Shown here piece by piece: positions 44,201 to 54,408 of a DNA stretch of 64,000 bases. The position numbers and the translations under genes were made by a program. The notes under the pieces are model-generated. The model was given only the letters and a program-made list of their open reading frames with translations. It ran no database searches and was not told where the DNA came from. This DNA is from Acholeplasma oculi (GTDB taxonomy: Bacteria; Bacillota_I; Bacilli_A; Acholeplasmatales; Acholeplasmataceae): assembly GCF_900166985.1 (NCBI RefSeq), contig NZ_FUZK01000002.1, positions 124,001 through 188,000 of the forward strand, given 5' to 3'. Position 1 is the stretch's first letter, and the number at the start of each line of letters is the position of its first letter.

Positions 44201-46006
44201 ATCAAAATGTTTATTCAAATCATCTTCATTGTATAAAACATAACAATTGGCATTTATATTTTCATTACGACCTGCTCTACCAGATTCTTGTACATAATTT
44301 TCAAGTGAATCCGATATTTCATAGTGGATTACACAACCAACATCAGACTTATCTACGCCCATACCAAATGCAGATGTAGCAATCATAATTTTTGTTTGAC
44401 CTGTCATAAATTTATCTTGTTCTTTAACCTTTTGATCGATTTCCATACCACCATGGAAATAAGAAACATTAAAATTATCAGAAGTCATCTTATGATATAA
44501 AGTTTCAACTGTTTTTCTTCTAGATGCGTAAATGATTGTTGGTCGGTCTTCTTGTTCTACAATACTACGCATCAATGGATATCTAAGTGCTTCTTCTTTA
44601 ACATCCATAACTTTATACTTAAGGTTTTTTCTTGAACTATCTGTTTTAAAAATTTTCATTTCTAAATTCAGTTTTTTTCTAAAATATTCAGCAATGTCTT
44701 CGATGACATTTTGTTTAGCTGTTGCAGTAAAACAAGAAACCGGAATCGGATATTCCTGTTTCTTTATTTCTTGGATTTTCTTTATAAAATCACCTATATA
44801 TAAATAGTCCACTCTAAAGTCATGACCCCAAGTTGAAAAACAGTGTGCTTCATCAATAACTATTCTAACAACATGTCGGTTGATTAATAAGCTTTCAATA
44901 GTTTTTGAACGAAGTGATTCTGGAGCAATATATAAAATACCAGCCGATCCATCACTTACTCTTTTAATCGCGTTTGCTCGCTGTATTGGATCAAGTAATC
45001 CATTAATTGTCACAGCAGCTGTGACACTCTTTTCTTCTAGATTATCTACTTGGTCTTTCATAAGTGATTGCAAAGGTGATATAACAACAGTTAACCCTCT
45101 AGTTGCTTCACGACTTATTAATGCTGGTAATTGAAAGGTTAATGATTTTCCTCCACCCGTTGGGAATACAGCAATTAATGATTCACCTTTTAATGCAGAT
45201 CTTACCGCATTTTCTTGCAAATTATCTCCATCAAAGGTTCTAAATTTTTCATACCCATAAATTTTATTAAGTGCAATGACTGGATTAATCTTTTGTTCAC
45301 AGTATGAGCAACCTTGATAACAAAGAGTTCCTCTAAGTTCTGTTAATATAACTTCGACATATGCATAGTTTTTTAATACCCAAGCAGGTAACAAAGATTC
45401 AACATTATTAGTTTTTATAAGTGTTAATGCGTAGGAAAGTTCAATTGGATGTTTTTTAATATATTGATGAAGGTTTGAGTTTTTACAAATTAAACCTTCA
45501 AATTTATACATGATTAAATCATAAAGATTTCTAATTTTTCTCTTAAATTTGATGTATTTGAAAAAGCCTTTAAATCCTTCTTTATCTGATAGTAGATTAA
45601 AGAATATATCTTTCATATCCTCATCAAGATTGTTAAATGCCTCAATGATTTCTAAAAATAATTTTTTTGAATTCATTGCATCATTGAGTGGGTTATTTAG
45701 TGTGTCTGTTTCTAATTTATCATCTTTAACTAATTTATGATACGGTTTTTCAGGAAACAGTAATGTAGATAGAAATAGTGTATCTATAGACATATCTTCA
45801 TGAAATATTTTTCCATATTTTAATCTTCTTAAATACACTAAGTCATGTTGAACTATATTATGTCCAACAAAAAAATCAGCTTTTTTGATGAACTGGTAAA
45901 GTTCATCTGGATTAGCTGTATGTATATACTCACCTTTATCATTAAGACAGCCTATATCTTTAATCTTAAAGTTTTGACTGACTTCTGTGTCTATATAAAA
46001 TGTCAT
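41201..46006 (-). CDS. Fusion protein: DEDD exonuclease, RecQ helicase and UvrD-like helicase
   Basis: The 1601-residue protein starts with a DEDD 3'-5' exonuclease-like domain (YIDTEVS, FVGHNIVQHD). A cysteine cluster CYQGCSYC precedes a complete RecQ helicase: FPTGGGKSLTFQ (about 280), VIDEAHCFSTWGHDFR, CFTATAK, and ATSAFGMGVDKSDV with QESGRAGR. A winged-helix-like middle follows, then a UvrD-like helicase with AGPGSGKTKLLV (about 1060), VIDEAQDMNEDE, VGDDDQNIFEF, STYHKAKGKEFDHV and YVGITRAKT. All catalytic motifs look intact. Nuclease plus two opposite-family helicases suggests DNA-end processing in repair or phage defence. The start ATG has only a weak ribosome site. Confidence 0.85.
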   Translation of the reverse strand: MTFYIDTEVSQNFKIKDIGCLNDKGEYIHTANPDELYQFIKKADFFVGHNIVQHDLVYLRRLKYGKIFHEDMSIDTLFLSTLLFPEKPYHKLVKDDKLETDTLNNPLNDAMNSKKLFLEIIEAFNNLDEDMKDIFFNLLSDKEGFKGFFKYIKFKRKIRNLYDLIMYKFEGLICKNSNLHQYIKKHPIELSYALTLIKTNNVESLLPAWVLKNYAYVEVILTELRGTLCYQGCSYCEQKINPVIALNKIYGYEKFRTFDGDNLQENAVRSALKGESLIAVFPTGGGKSLTFQLPALISREATRGLTVVISPLQSLMKDQVDNLEEKSVTAAVTINGLLDPIQRANAIKRVSDGSAGILYIAPESLRSKTIESLLINRHVVRIVIDEAHCFSTWGHDFRVDYLYIGDFIKKIQEIKKQEYPIPVSCFTATAKQNVIEDIAEYFRKKLNLEMKIFKTDSSRKNLKYKVMDVKEEALRYPLMRSIVEQEDRPTIIYASRRKTVETLYHKMTSDNFNVSYFHGGMEIDQKVKEQDKFMTGQTKIMIATSAFGMGVDKSDVGCVIHYEISDSLENYVQESGRAGRNENINANCYVLYNEDDLNKHFDMLNSSKLNIKEIQSIWKAIKDLTKLRDNVSQSALEIAKMAGWDDSIMDLQTRVTTAIAALEDAGYLKRGQNSPRLYANSIIVNSVIEANQLIEQSGLFINQDLIHAKRIMQMLISSKYRSKAGNAESESRVDYISDILGIDKKDVIKTIGLLREAKILSDDKDLNSHIKSNTKPTQAVKTLEDNVKLMRFILNHVSHDAKIYNIKNLNELAHDAELNCTTKSLRAALNYLEISKLIMVSKEGKDSLKILLEGDRETIIEHIDRLYQISSVIVSYLFNKSFTPKTDQSENLVSFSILELKYHYEKIQGFLDQSIEQKDIEQAIFFLQKIHALHIEGGFMVIYSPINVERVIKDNYKQFTKTDYKKLEDFYKGKMHQIHIVGEYASKMLKDYESALTFVNDYFKFDFEYFLNKYFSGSRRKELDRNLSPKKFKELFGTLTTEQLSVITEKHHKRIAVAAGPGSGKTKLLVHKLASIIHMEDVRQEQLLMLTFSRAAVVEFKSRLLDLIGPPAYYIDITTFHSFAFDLLGKVGDLEKTDTIIKDATQLIINNEVDAYKVTRAVLVIDEAQDMNEDEFNLIQALINYNENLTVIAVGDDDQNIFEFRGSSSEYFRQIAKEENAFYELTVNFRSKNNLVEFANQFAMKIPNRLKSTPIRSFTDKDGTIKITRQLNRNYVSSIVNEVIHSSYQGTTCILTKTNEQALEITGLLKKHKVQASLIQNNEDFKLFHLYELNHFYQTLVKMDSVNITDVNWESAMNKFKNQFTHSKNYDLLIRILESFKKTSSKIIYISDFKEFLYEASLSDYYLESKVMVSTYHKAKGKEFDHVILLYDNEYRNIQDGELKALYVGITRAKTSLSIHTNHAVFDQISTNNIHRVIDESPHIRSDRLVVQSGHKGINLGYSKFVQKNIANALPGNKLELIDENILTFNGRKVLKFSNATQNQISDLLEKGYKLTDGSIDHMVYWFDRTDESYNLIVLPELIFDDVGTLENDVYKKVENS

Positions 46007-46111
46007 TATATATCTTAATCATAGAAATAAAAATCTGTTTATTAAACTTAAACTATGATCCCCTTCATGTGTTTAATGATATTCATAAGGCTATTTTAAC
46101 ATTAATCTAAG

Positions 46112-46140
46112 AAAAAAGGAAATAACAATGTATTTCCTTC
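46112..46140 (-). terminator. Terminator of the DUF1998 helicase operon
   Basis: On the minus strand AAGGAAATA pairs with TATTTCC around a short loop and is followed by TTTTTTC. It lies just after the stop of the large helicase gene. Confidence 0.75.
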
Positions 46141-46163
46141 ATCTCTTTTAAATATTAAATCTA

Positions 46164-49100
46164 TTAAATATTACTCAATATATAACTAAGTGCGTCTTTG
46201 GCTTTCTTTCTGATTAAGAATTTATGAGATCTACTATTTCTATAGTTTCGTAGACAATTTGTACAAGAAACCTCTTCATTACAGCAATTATTGCTTACCG
46301 AAAATAATGATCTTTCTAATATACTTATTAGTCCATCTTTATTAAGTAGTTGTTTTACGTTTCCAGCCCCACCATATGTTGTATCATAAAAAACGAATGC
46401 ATATTTTTCGAGTCCATCTCTAACTAAAACTCCATTTATGTCATTAAAATCAATTTGAAGATGTGCGGTAATACCATTTGTAATTGCTGTTAATGTAGAA
46501 AGGGCAGTATCAAAGTCCATATTCATATTAATCCTTACCTTTATAACATCAGTACTAACGATATGTCCAAGTTTTGTTTGTTCAATCTTAGTGTTATGAC
46601 ACACTTTACCTTTAAATGTTTTATGGCTTAAATCATAGCTGAATAAATCTCTTTTTTCTTTGTCTAACTTTGCATATCCGCATGTAGTACAATAAAAAAA
46701 CGGATTCTCATTGATAATCAAAAGCCTATCATCAGTAGTTTGCTGAATTAATACTAAATCGTTAATGTTTAAATCAGCATTATAGGGTTCGATAGTTCCA
46801 AGATAGGTTATTTCAGATGAATATGTTTTTTTAGGCTTTATCATGGAACTTTCCTTATTTTTATCATCATTTATAAACCCTAGATTAGGTTCTATAAAAC
46901 TTAAATGCTTTGTTTCGGATTCACATAATTCACAATGATAATCATCTGTTACTAGTAAACTAACATGGGTTTTTCCACAATCTTTATTTTCACAACGATA
47001 ATAATGATATTTTGTGAGCCTTCCTTCTTTAGGTAATATGATATATCTTGATGTGTACTTAATCTTATCAACAACGACCTCAGAATCAGGAGCATATTCT
47101 GATATGGCTACCGATAAATCTCTTGTTAAATCTAAACTCTTGTTAAACTGTTCCTTAGCTCTATCAAAAACCTTTAGTGGGACAACGTTAATTGGAAATC
47201 CATACCCAGGAATAACATTATATTTAGCTAATGCATCAACTATACCCATAGCAAGCAGTTCTTCTCGTTGTTTTTTAAATGCTCCTGCATCTAGATACCT
47301 TTTTTCAGCTCTAGATCTTTCCTCGGCATCCTCTAAAATACTTATCTCCGATTTTACCTTTATAATAAATTTATTCATGAGTGAATCTTCTTGGAATATT
47401 TCTTCAAACCATCTAAAATTTTTGAAATATTCATACATCTCATTATTTAATATGTTTTTAATTTTACCTTCTATATATTCTTTGTTTTTATCTAGATAAT
47501 CTTTAAAAATTAAATTCAAATCGGATATAAATGTGCTTAAATTTTGTTCGAAATTATCACTTCTGTAAAAAGTACCTATACAATACGCCATGATGTGTCT
47601 TATAACTATCTTCTTGTTATCAAGTTTGAAATGTGGTGGGTTTATTTTACCTTCAATCATTGGAATAGGATCATTAAAATATATTTGGTCATGTGAATTA
47701 TGGTTTGCATATGTTAATACAAACGCTACAGATTCATCACTTCTACCAGCTCGTCCTGCTCTCTGTGCATAATTTGCGTTTGTTGGAGGAACATTTCTCA
47801 TTAGAACTGTATCAAGAGATCCAATATTAACTCCCATCTCGAAAGTTGTTGAACTACTTAATACATTTATTTGTTTTGATTTAAATTCTTTTTGATATTT
47901 TCTCCCTTGTTCACGAGTAATTTGACCAGTATGTTCTTGAACAACAATACTGTTAATCTTTCTACTAAGATATTCATTTCGGTAAAAATTATCTTTTAAT
48001 ATAACATCAGGATCGCATACATTTAATGTACCTGAACAGTCACCTTTTATGCAGACATTGTTTATATTATGAGTGGTTAAAGTCTTACATTTATTACATT
48101 GATACCAAGTTGAATCTTTTCCATTAATGATTTTGTAGGACGATAGTTCAATTTGGCTTCGACCATCTGAGTTTTCTTGTTGTATTAAAAGTCCGTGTGA
48201 TAATAAATTCCATAATTTTTCTGAATAGTCATTCACTTCATCCGTACTTAAGCTATATGCTTTTTTTAGATATCTAGTTAAATTGTTGGGGTTACTCTCT
48301 ATTTTAGGTAATAGACTCTTTACTGACAAATCCTCATATTTTCTCGGAAGTTTAAGCTTTACATAATTATCGAATCTACGGTATTCTAGATATTCCTTTT
48401 TATCTTCTTGAGTCAATCCCGACTCATCATATTTAATTGCGGGTGTTGACCTAAAGATATCTGTGAATATGCATAAGAGATCTTTTAGCTGATTTATGTT
48501 AACCTTGGGAAGATATTCTTTCAAATTATCTTCTGAAACTTGTTCTAAAATACTATCCAATATTGGTTCAAAACTTAATAGACCCAACCCTTCTAGACTA
48601 TTTACCCCATCAGATTTAAATAGTTCAAGTAGTACTGTTATGTAAGCTTGTTGTGTCTCTGTTGTTTTTATTTTTTCATTGTCTTTAAACAGATTATAAT
48701 CATGAATGGTGCGTTCAATTTTTGAAATAACTTGATTAATAGGACCGGTTATACTATGTTTGAGAAGTAGTGCTTTTCTCGTGAATTTGTTTTGTGTTTC
48801 TTGAAAAAATAATGCATAAAAGCTAGCTTGTTGGCGACTATCAGAAAATGCCAAAAATTGCTTATTGTGATGATTATGTGGCAAATTATACTTGGGTTTT
48901 TCAAAAATATTAACCTTATCTTTTTGTTTCTCATCTAATCCAGATTCTTCGCTATTTTCCATTGACTTTAATAGTATTTGAGATAATAATGCTGTTGACT
49001 GATCTTTACCTAATCTAAATGAGTTTAAAATTCCTGTTTTGTGAGAGGTTTTTCCACATATAACACACTCTGTTAAATTAGTTTTCCCTTCTTTTTGATC

Positions 49101-50816
49101 TTTATTTATTTTTAATAGTCTTACTTTGTATTCTTGTCCACAGTTACATTCAGATGGTAAATGTTGACTTTCTTCGTGAATTTTTCCGCATTTTGAACAA
49201 ACTAGATATTCTATTAAGTTATCTGTCGGGTCATCAATTTTTTCTAGAACATCAGCCTTTATTAAATAAAACTCAATCCTTAAATCTTCAAAATGTTCAT
49301 AATTTTCATATAGATCAAGTTCACTTCTAAATAGTTTTCCCTCATGTTCTTTACCTACTATATACATCTCGTTACAATTTTTACATACTGCAATTTCAAA
49401 TGCCCACATATCATCAATTTTTTGTCTATTAGTTATTCTAAGTTTAGCATCAGGATTTAATGATACAAATGCCCCTTCCAATGTTCGAACAAAAAAATGA
49501 TACTTAATATCATAGATTCCCAATCCAGACTTGCTTCTAGCTTGGGTAATCAATGTAATAAGTGAAATGAAATTCTCTATGTTTAGTGAATTTGAAAATC
49601 CCTTAAGTTCAAATAAAGCATCTTCAAAACTTTTGGTGTTTTTTAGAATTCCACTTAAGAAATGAACATTTTTATCGGCTGATAATAATTCAAATAAATC
49701 ATTAGCATTATATAGAGATAGAATATCATCATAACTTTTTTTATCGTTTATTCTGTTCAAAAGATCAGAATAATGTTTTGGATCAATTTGATACTTTGTA
49801 GCATAAATTGTTGGAAAGACTCTTTTGGAATAAATAATATCTTTCTCATAAAATTTTGAACTAGTCAGTTTTTCAGCAAAATCTACAATGTTCTTCTTAT
49901 CGTTTAAAGTGCTTCCTAAAGTAGCACTAGTTAAAATAAACTGAGGTGTTTTCATTGCAAAAACTTGCAGTCTCTTTAATAAGTGTGAAACCTCTGTTGC
50001 TAGAATTCCTCTATATGTATGTGCTTCATCTAAAACCATAAATGACCAATCCATCAAAGAGTCTTGATTTAATACTGCACTATCTTTTGGTCTAACCAAC
50101 AAATATTCCAACATTGAGTAGTTTGTAATCAAAATATTAGGTGGATTATTTCTAATTTCATCACGAGTTAGAAGTTCGTTAATTGGTGGTTTAATTTCAT
50201 CTGTATCAAAATTCTCAATTATAAATTGTTCTCTATTAATACCCACGTAATTCCCCTTTGATGTTTCACGTCGATATGTTGGTGGTGTGTCACCTGTAAA
50301 ATATCCAAAAGTTATCTGAGGTATGTTGTTTAATATTTTTCTTAATCTTTCTAACTGATCATTTACTAAAGCATTCATAGGATATAACAAAATTGCTTGT
50401 ATTCCTTGTAGTTTACCTTCTTTTTGTATTTTTTTAAACAATTCATTTAAGATAGGGTAGAGAAAGGATTCAGTTTTCCCACTACCCGTACCTGTAGTTA
50501 CAACAATATTATCTTTCTCAATTATTCTTAAGATGGACTCATATTGGTGTTCGTATAATTGTTGGTTAAGATTTATATCCATGATATTTTTGAATAGTGA
50601 GGATATAGTGCCGTTCTTTATTAATTGTTCAAGAGAAAAAGATTTTTGAAACGGTAATTCTAACTTTAAAAATGGACCCTTCGTTAAAACGGAATTTTCC
50701 AACTCTTCACTAAAATCGTTACTATATTTTTCATTATTGAGAATAAATGTAGATTTTACATATTTTGAAAACTCTTCTTTGATATATTTCGATTGTTCTA
50801 ATGGGTTTTTTCTCAT
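46164..50816 (-). CDS. Large DEAD/DEAH helicase with DUF1998 C-terminus (Druantia DruE/YprA-like)
   Basis: The 1550-residue protein has Walker A TTGTGSGKTES (about 102-112), YPMNALVNDQLERL, DEAH box VLDEAHTYRG (about 258), SAT motif LTSATLGS, and the C-lobe motifs STTFEMGVNIGSLD and QRAGRAGRSDES. Several zinc-type Cys pairs occur between (CSKCGKIHEES, CVICGKTSH, CNKCKTL). The C-terminus is a DUF1998 module with CCNEEVSCTNCLRNYRNSR. This layout is shared by YprA/MrfA, DrmA and DruE-type helicases; the size favours DruE. It overlaps the upstream 1109-residue gene by four bases (ATGA), so both act together. Confidence 0.8.
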   Translation of the reverse strand: MRKNPLEQSKYIKEEFSKYVKSTFILNNEKYSNDFSEELENSVLTKGPFLKLELPFQKSFSLEQLIKNGTISSLFKNIMDINLNQQLYEHQYESILRIIEKDNIVVTTGTGSGKTESFLYPILNELFKKIQKEGKLQGIQAILLYPMNALVNDQLERLRKILNNIPQITFGYFTGDTPPTYRRETSKGNYVGINREQFIIENFDTDEIKPPINELLTRDEIRNNPPNILITNYSMLEYLLVRPKDSAVLNQDSLMDWSFMVLDEAHTYRGILATEVSHLLKRLQVFAMKTPQFILTSATLGSTLNDKKNIVDFAEKLTSSKFYEKDIIYSKRVFPTIYATKYQIDPKHYSDLLNRINDKKSYDDILSLYNANDLFELLSADKNVHFLSGILKNTKSFEDALFELKGFSNSLNIENFISLITLITQARSKSGLGIYDIKYHFFVRTLEGAFVSLNPDAKLRITNRQKIDDMWAFEIAVCKNCNEMYIVGKEHEGKLFRSELDLYENYEHFEDLRIEFYLIKADVLEKIDDPTDNLIEYLVCSKCGKIHEESQHLPSECNCGQEYKVRLLKINKDQKEGKTNLTECVICGKTSHKTGILNSFRLGKDQSTALLSQILLKSMENSEESGLDEKQKDKVNIFEKPKYNLPHNHHNKQFLAFSDSRQQASFYALFFQETQNKFTRKALLLKHSITGPINQVISKIERTIHDYNLFKDNEKIKTTETQQAYITVLLELFKSDGVNSLEGLGLLSFEPILDSILEQVSEDNLKEYLPKVNINQLKDLLCIFTDIFRSTPAIKYDESGLTQEDKKEYLEYRRFDNYVKLKLPRKYEDLSVKSLLPKIESNPNNLTRYLKKAYSLSTDEVNDYSEKLWNLLSHGLLIQQENSDGRSQIELSSYKIINGKDSTWYQCNKCKTLTTHNINNVCIKGDCSGTLNVCDPDVILKDNFYRNEYLSRKINSIVVQEHTGQITREQGRKYQKEFKSKQINVLSSSTTFEMGVNIGSLDTVLMRNVPPTNANYAQRAGRAGRSDESVAFVLTYANHNSHDQIYFNDPIPMIEGKINPPHFKLDNKKIVIRHIMAYCIGTFYRSDNFEQNLSTFISDLNLIFKDYLDKNKEYIEGKIKNILNNEMYEYFKNFRWFEEIFQEDSLMNKFIIKVKSEISILEDAEERSRAEKRYLDAGAFKKQREELLAMGIVDALAKYNVIPGYGFPINVVPLKVFDRAKEQFNKSLDLTRDLSVAISEYAPDSEVVVDKIKYTSRYIILPKEGRLTKYHYYRCENKDCGKTHVSLLVTDDYHCELCESETKHLSFIEPNLGFINDDKNKESSMIKPKKTYSSEITYLGTIEPYNADLNINDLVLIQQTTDDRLLIINENPFFYCTTCGYAKLDKEKRDLFSYDLSHKTFKGKVCHNTKIEQTKLGHIVSTDVIKVRINMNMDFDTALSTLTAITNGITAHLQIDFNDINGVLVRDGLEKYAFVFYDTTYGGAGNVKQLLNKDGLISILERSLFSVSNNCCNEEVSCTNCLRNYRNSRSHKFLIRKKAKDALSYILSNI

Positions 50817-53800
50817 TTTATGAAGTCCTTTCTTGGATCTATCTCTAGAATCACAGGTATTTTTATTTGGAGCAACTCCATTTTTTCCTTTGCTATTGGA
50901 TGTCCCATTTTTGCTGCAGATTCATAAAATTTTAATGCAATGTTTTTATACTTAAGTTCTTCATTTTGACTGATACCTGATCCGGAGTAATAGCTATTTG
51001 CAAGTGAAACCATAGCTTCAATATTTCCTAATGATGCGGACTCCTCCCAGAGTGAGTATGCAATAGAACGACTTTTCTCTACTCCTTCTCCCAGCATATA
51101 TGCTTTGCCAAGCATATAAAGAATCTTCATCAACTTTTCTGATTTATCACAATTCACTTTCATTTCTTGAAATTTTTGAAACCTTACGAATTTGTCCAAG
51201 TTTAAATCAATATCCAAATCATCATAATAATCAATGTCTGAATAGTTTTTATTATTGTAAACTGATGTTTCATCTTGAATATAAGCTCCAATTGATTGTA
51301 ATTCACTAAAACCTATTTTAAATGATATATATAGGTTTTCATCATAATCTACTTTTGCAATTATAGGTTCATTTTTCCATGAACATGTTATTTCATATAG
51401 ATTATTATCATTTCCATCAATATTAATATTTTCAATTTTCTTATTGAATTTAACAGATTGATTTCTGATATTAATTTTTTGCTCTACATCCTGATTCCAT
51501 AATATAATATCATTTAGATTAAAACTATGAGATTCTAAATGATTATAGTTATAGTAGACAAGAGTTTGTTTATATAGTTCTCTATGATTAGTACCTAAAA
51601 ATAAATTTTCTTTTTGAATTACATACATATAGTGTTTTTCAAAAGGTTCAATTTGATTGATATTAACTAAAGTATCTGTAAGTGTTTTATCATATATGAT
51701 TTCATTTTGCTTTTTAATTATCAATTTAAGCGCGTCTTTTTTGAATTCCATGATGTTAAAATCAATTGATACATGACTGTTTAAAGACATCGTGTTACAA
51801 CTAATAACCGTTGGTCTTAAGTATACTTTCATCTCATTGAATCTATCGTCCATAAATATGACTTTAATCTTAACAAAATCATTACCTTTTCTTAATTGAC
51901 TAAAATATGAGATATCAATTTCTGTACTACCATTTTTATTCACCAATGGTAAGGATTCAAACAATATATTGTTATTAGCGTTGAGTATTTCACATTTCTT
52001 AACATTAGATGAGATTATCAATTTATTGCTTTTAAAATCTGTACTATCAAATAATATCCAGTCGCTGGAGGTATCAAATTTAAATCTGTCAATTTTAGGG
52101 TCAATATTGTAGATAATATTATCAAATCCCAAACTAAAACATTTTCGTATCATATCATGAGTTGAAACATCCAATTTTTCTCTATTTTGAATGTTTAACA
52201 CTAATGAGGAATCCATTCTATACTCTAATAACATATCTTCCATATTAAATTTTATTACTTGAAAATCAAAATATGGGTCTAAAATAAATGTTTCACTTTT
52301 CAACTCTTGTCGATTGTTATTATAAATCTTTATAGTTTTTACACCTTTATCATTTTCATCCCAATTAAGTGCTATTCTATAGTTAAAATATATTCCTCTT
52401 TTTAGAATAATTTTATCGTCGCTAGAGATTAAAACTTTTCTGTCATTTATAGTAAAATCCAATTCATCTAATTGATGTTCACTCTCAAATACAAAATACG
52501 TTACTTTTTTAAATAACTTTATCTCGTGATCATTCCTATGAACTAAAACTTGGTTTATGATTTCTCCATAAATACCTGGCTTCATTACACTTGAAAGACA
52601 AATTATCTGATTACCAATTAGATATGATTCGTCTTTTTGACTCATTAGTACAGCAACATTATAAAATTCCATTCTAGTGATATTACCACTATAGTTTGTT
52701 GCTTTATTATAAATAATATAAGTTAGTCCTTGGTATTCCTTATAATTAAATCTTTCATTACCCTCTTGATCAAAAATCATTATATCTCTATTGAGACTGT
52801 CTCCCGAAGTATAAATGATCTCATCTTCAACTTTTATTTCCAATTTAACTCCATTTAGGGGCTTTTTAATCTTTATTTTAAATATGTCTAGGCTATAGTA
52901 ACCTATTCTTTCTAATATTCTATAATCTTTATTGAATACTAATTTAGTAATTTCATCGGAATCACTGATCATGACTTCTACTTTAAAGAGATTTTCTTTG
53001 TCAATATTCTTAAGAATAATAACTGGTAATACTAAAAGTACTATCTTGTCTTCTTTTCTGATTTTAAACAACGGTCTCGTTACATATTCAGTTTTTGTAG
53101 TGTATTTTCTTTGTTGTTCGAGTCTTTCTTTGTTCTCTAAAATCCATTCATCAAATGATATCTTAAATGGTGCTGGATATTCATTTGCAGTTAAATTATT
53201 ATAATACCAGTCATTAATCATTTCGAGCATCATTCTAATAATATTGACCATTTCCTTAGAATAGTTTATAATGGCAATTTTTGTTGATTTGATAAGTGTG
53301 TATGTTTTTTTAGTGATTTTTTGGGGATCATTGTCATTTTCAGAAATATTGAAATCAATATTGTCATTATCTAGAGTGTTTTTTAATAATTTTGATACTC
53401 CATTTAATGTAATCTCAACCATCTCATCTAGCGGCAACCCATCCAATCTGTACCCAAAGTTAAGTCTGTATATATCATAAACAAAATAAAAGAATTTTTT
53501 GATAGAATTGTAAGGTACTGCTGCATGAACTAACGCATTAGTTATTTTAAGATTACTATAGTTATCAAACTCATCGCTTATAATTAATCTAATAACATTC
53601 TCTAACTGTTGTTGATTATTATATTGAATATATAATGATTTTAGTTCATCTCTTACGTGATCCCAAAAGTTACCGTTATAAAACTTAAATGCTACCATTG
53701 CTAAAAAAGCAATCACAACTAATTTTTTATCTAGTGTGATATACCTAGGATTTCCTTTAGTACTGTAAATAATTGATATCGCATCTCGTCGTAAATGGTT

Positions 53801-54142
53801 ATAATATTCTTCATTGTCCAATTCGTAAAGAAAAGTATTTAAGGCGAGTTTTTTATTTTTCATGTCAGATATTAATGAATCTTTAAATTTTATATAACCT
53901 TTATCACTCCGATTCATTACATTTTTATCCTCTGTTTGTTTTAATTCAGAAAAGTATGAGGGGTTTTTAAACGTAAGATGTTTTGTTAAGAATGCTCCTG
54001 GAAATAAAAAAGGTATAGACTGATCGTCCATAAATTTTACAATTACTAAATTATCTATAATCTCTATGATTGTTCCTTCACCATATTCCCTATGTGTGAC
54101 AGTTATATTAATCAATCTATTAATTAAGTCTATATTATCCAC
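50813..54142 (-). CDS. Large defence-cluster protein with N-terminal small barrel and C-terminal SEL1 repeats
   Basis: The 1109-residue protein starts at GTG 54142, nine bases after GGGG. Residues about 13-52 (VTHREYGEGTIIEI, VKFMDDQSIPFLFPGAF) form a small beta barrel like those on UvrD-type helicases. A helical domain follows (LDKKLVVIAFLAMVAF, RLDGLPLDEMVE), then about 650 residues of beta-rich sequence, then two SEL1-like repeats (LMKILYMLGKAYMLGEGVE, AMVSLANSYYSGSGI) at about 1010-1090. No catalytic motif is seen. It is coupled to the DUF1998 helicase; a DruH-like partner role is inference from gene order and size. Confidence 0.65.
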   Translation of the reverse strand: MDNIDLINRLINITVTHREYGEGTIIEIIDNLVIVKFMDDQSIPFLFPGAFLTKHLTFKNPSYFSELKQTEDKNVMNRSDKGYIKFKDSLISDMKNKKLALNTFLYELDNEEYYNHLRRDAISIIYSTKGNPRYITLDKKLVVIAFLAMVAFKFYNGNFWDHVRDELKSLYIQYNNQQQLENVIRLIISDEFDNYSNLKITNALVHAAVPYNSIKKFFYFVYDIYRLNFGYRLDGLPLDEMVEITLNGVSKLLKNTLDNDNIDFNISENDNDPQKITKKTYTLIKSTKIAIINYSKEMVNIIRMMLEMINDWYYNNLTANEYPAPFKISFDEWILENKERLEQQRKYTTKTEYVTRPLFKIRKEDKIVLLVLPVIILKNIDKENLFKVEVMISDSDEITKLVFNKDYRILERIGYYSLDIFKIKIKKPLNGVKLEIKVEDEIIYTSGDSLNRDIMIFDQEGNERFNYKEYQGLTYIIYNKATNYSGNITRMEFYNVAVLMSQKDESYLIGNQIICLSSVMKPGIYGEIINQVLVHRNDHEIKLFKKVTYFVFESEHQLDELDFTINDRKVLISSDDKIILKRGIYFNYRIALNWDENDKGVKTIKIYNNNRQELKSETFILDPYFDFQVIKFNMEDMLLEYRMDSSLVLNIQNREKLDVSTHDMIRKCFSLGFDNIIYNIDPKIDRFKFDTSSDWILFDSTDFKSNKLIISSNVKKCEILNANNNILFESLPLVNKNGSTEIDISYFSQLRKGNDFVKIKVIFMDDRFNEMKVYLRPTVISCNTMSLNSHVSIDFNIMEFKKDALKLIIKKQNEIIYDKTLTDTLVNINQIEPFEKHYMYVIQKENLFLGTNHRELYKQTLVYYNYNHLESHSFNLNDIILWNQDVEQKINIRNQSVKFNKKIENINIDGNDNNLYEITCSWKNEPIIAKVDYDENLYISFKIGFSELQSIGAYIQDETSVYNNKNYSDIDYYDDLDIDLNLDKFVRFQKFQEMKVNCDKSEKLMKILYMLGKAYMLGEGVEKSRSIAYSLWEESASLGNIEAMVSLANSYYSGSGISQNEELKYKNIALKFYESAAKMGHPIAKEKMELLQIKIPVILEIDPRKDFIK

Positions 54143-54408
54143 TATATCTATCCCCAGACATTTTAATGATAATATAAATATAGCATATCCCCATGTGCCA
54201 GTTTATGTTTTAACTATATTCATAGTTTCTATTAATCTCTCTTAATTGTATCATAAACTTGATTTAATTTTTATTATCTATTGATAAATGATTGATTTAT
54301 ATAATATGCTTTGTTAATGTGATTTGGATTTATAGTTAGTACATCTTTTTATTCTAATATATACAAATACTTCTTAATTCTTAACAAACTCTAAATTGTT
54401 TTGAGTAT
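54143..54408. other. Non-coding AT-rich gap
   Basis: No gene, hairpin with T-run or clear promoter is visible beyond the ribosome site of the downstream gene. Confidence 0.5.

Noticed and set aside
47014-47499. Plus-strand 161-residue frame inside the DUF1998 helicase gene
   Set aside because: No ribosome site, Ser/Leu-rich composition typical of an antisense shadow, and the minus-strand gene has clear motifs.
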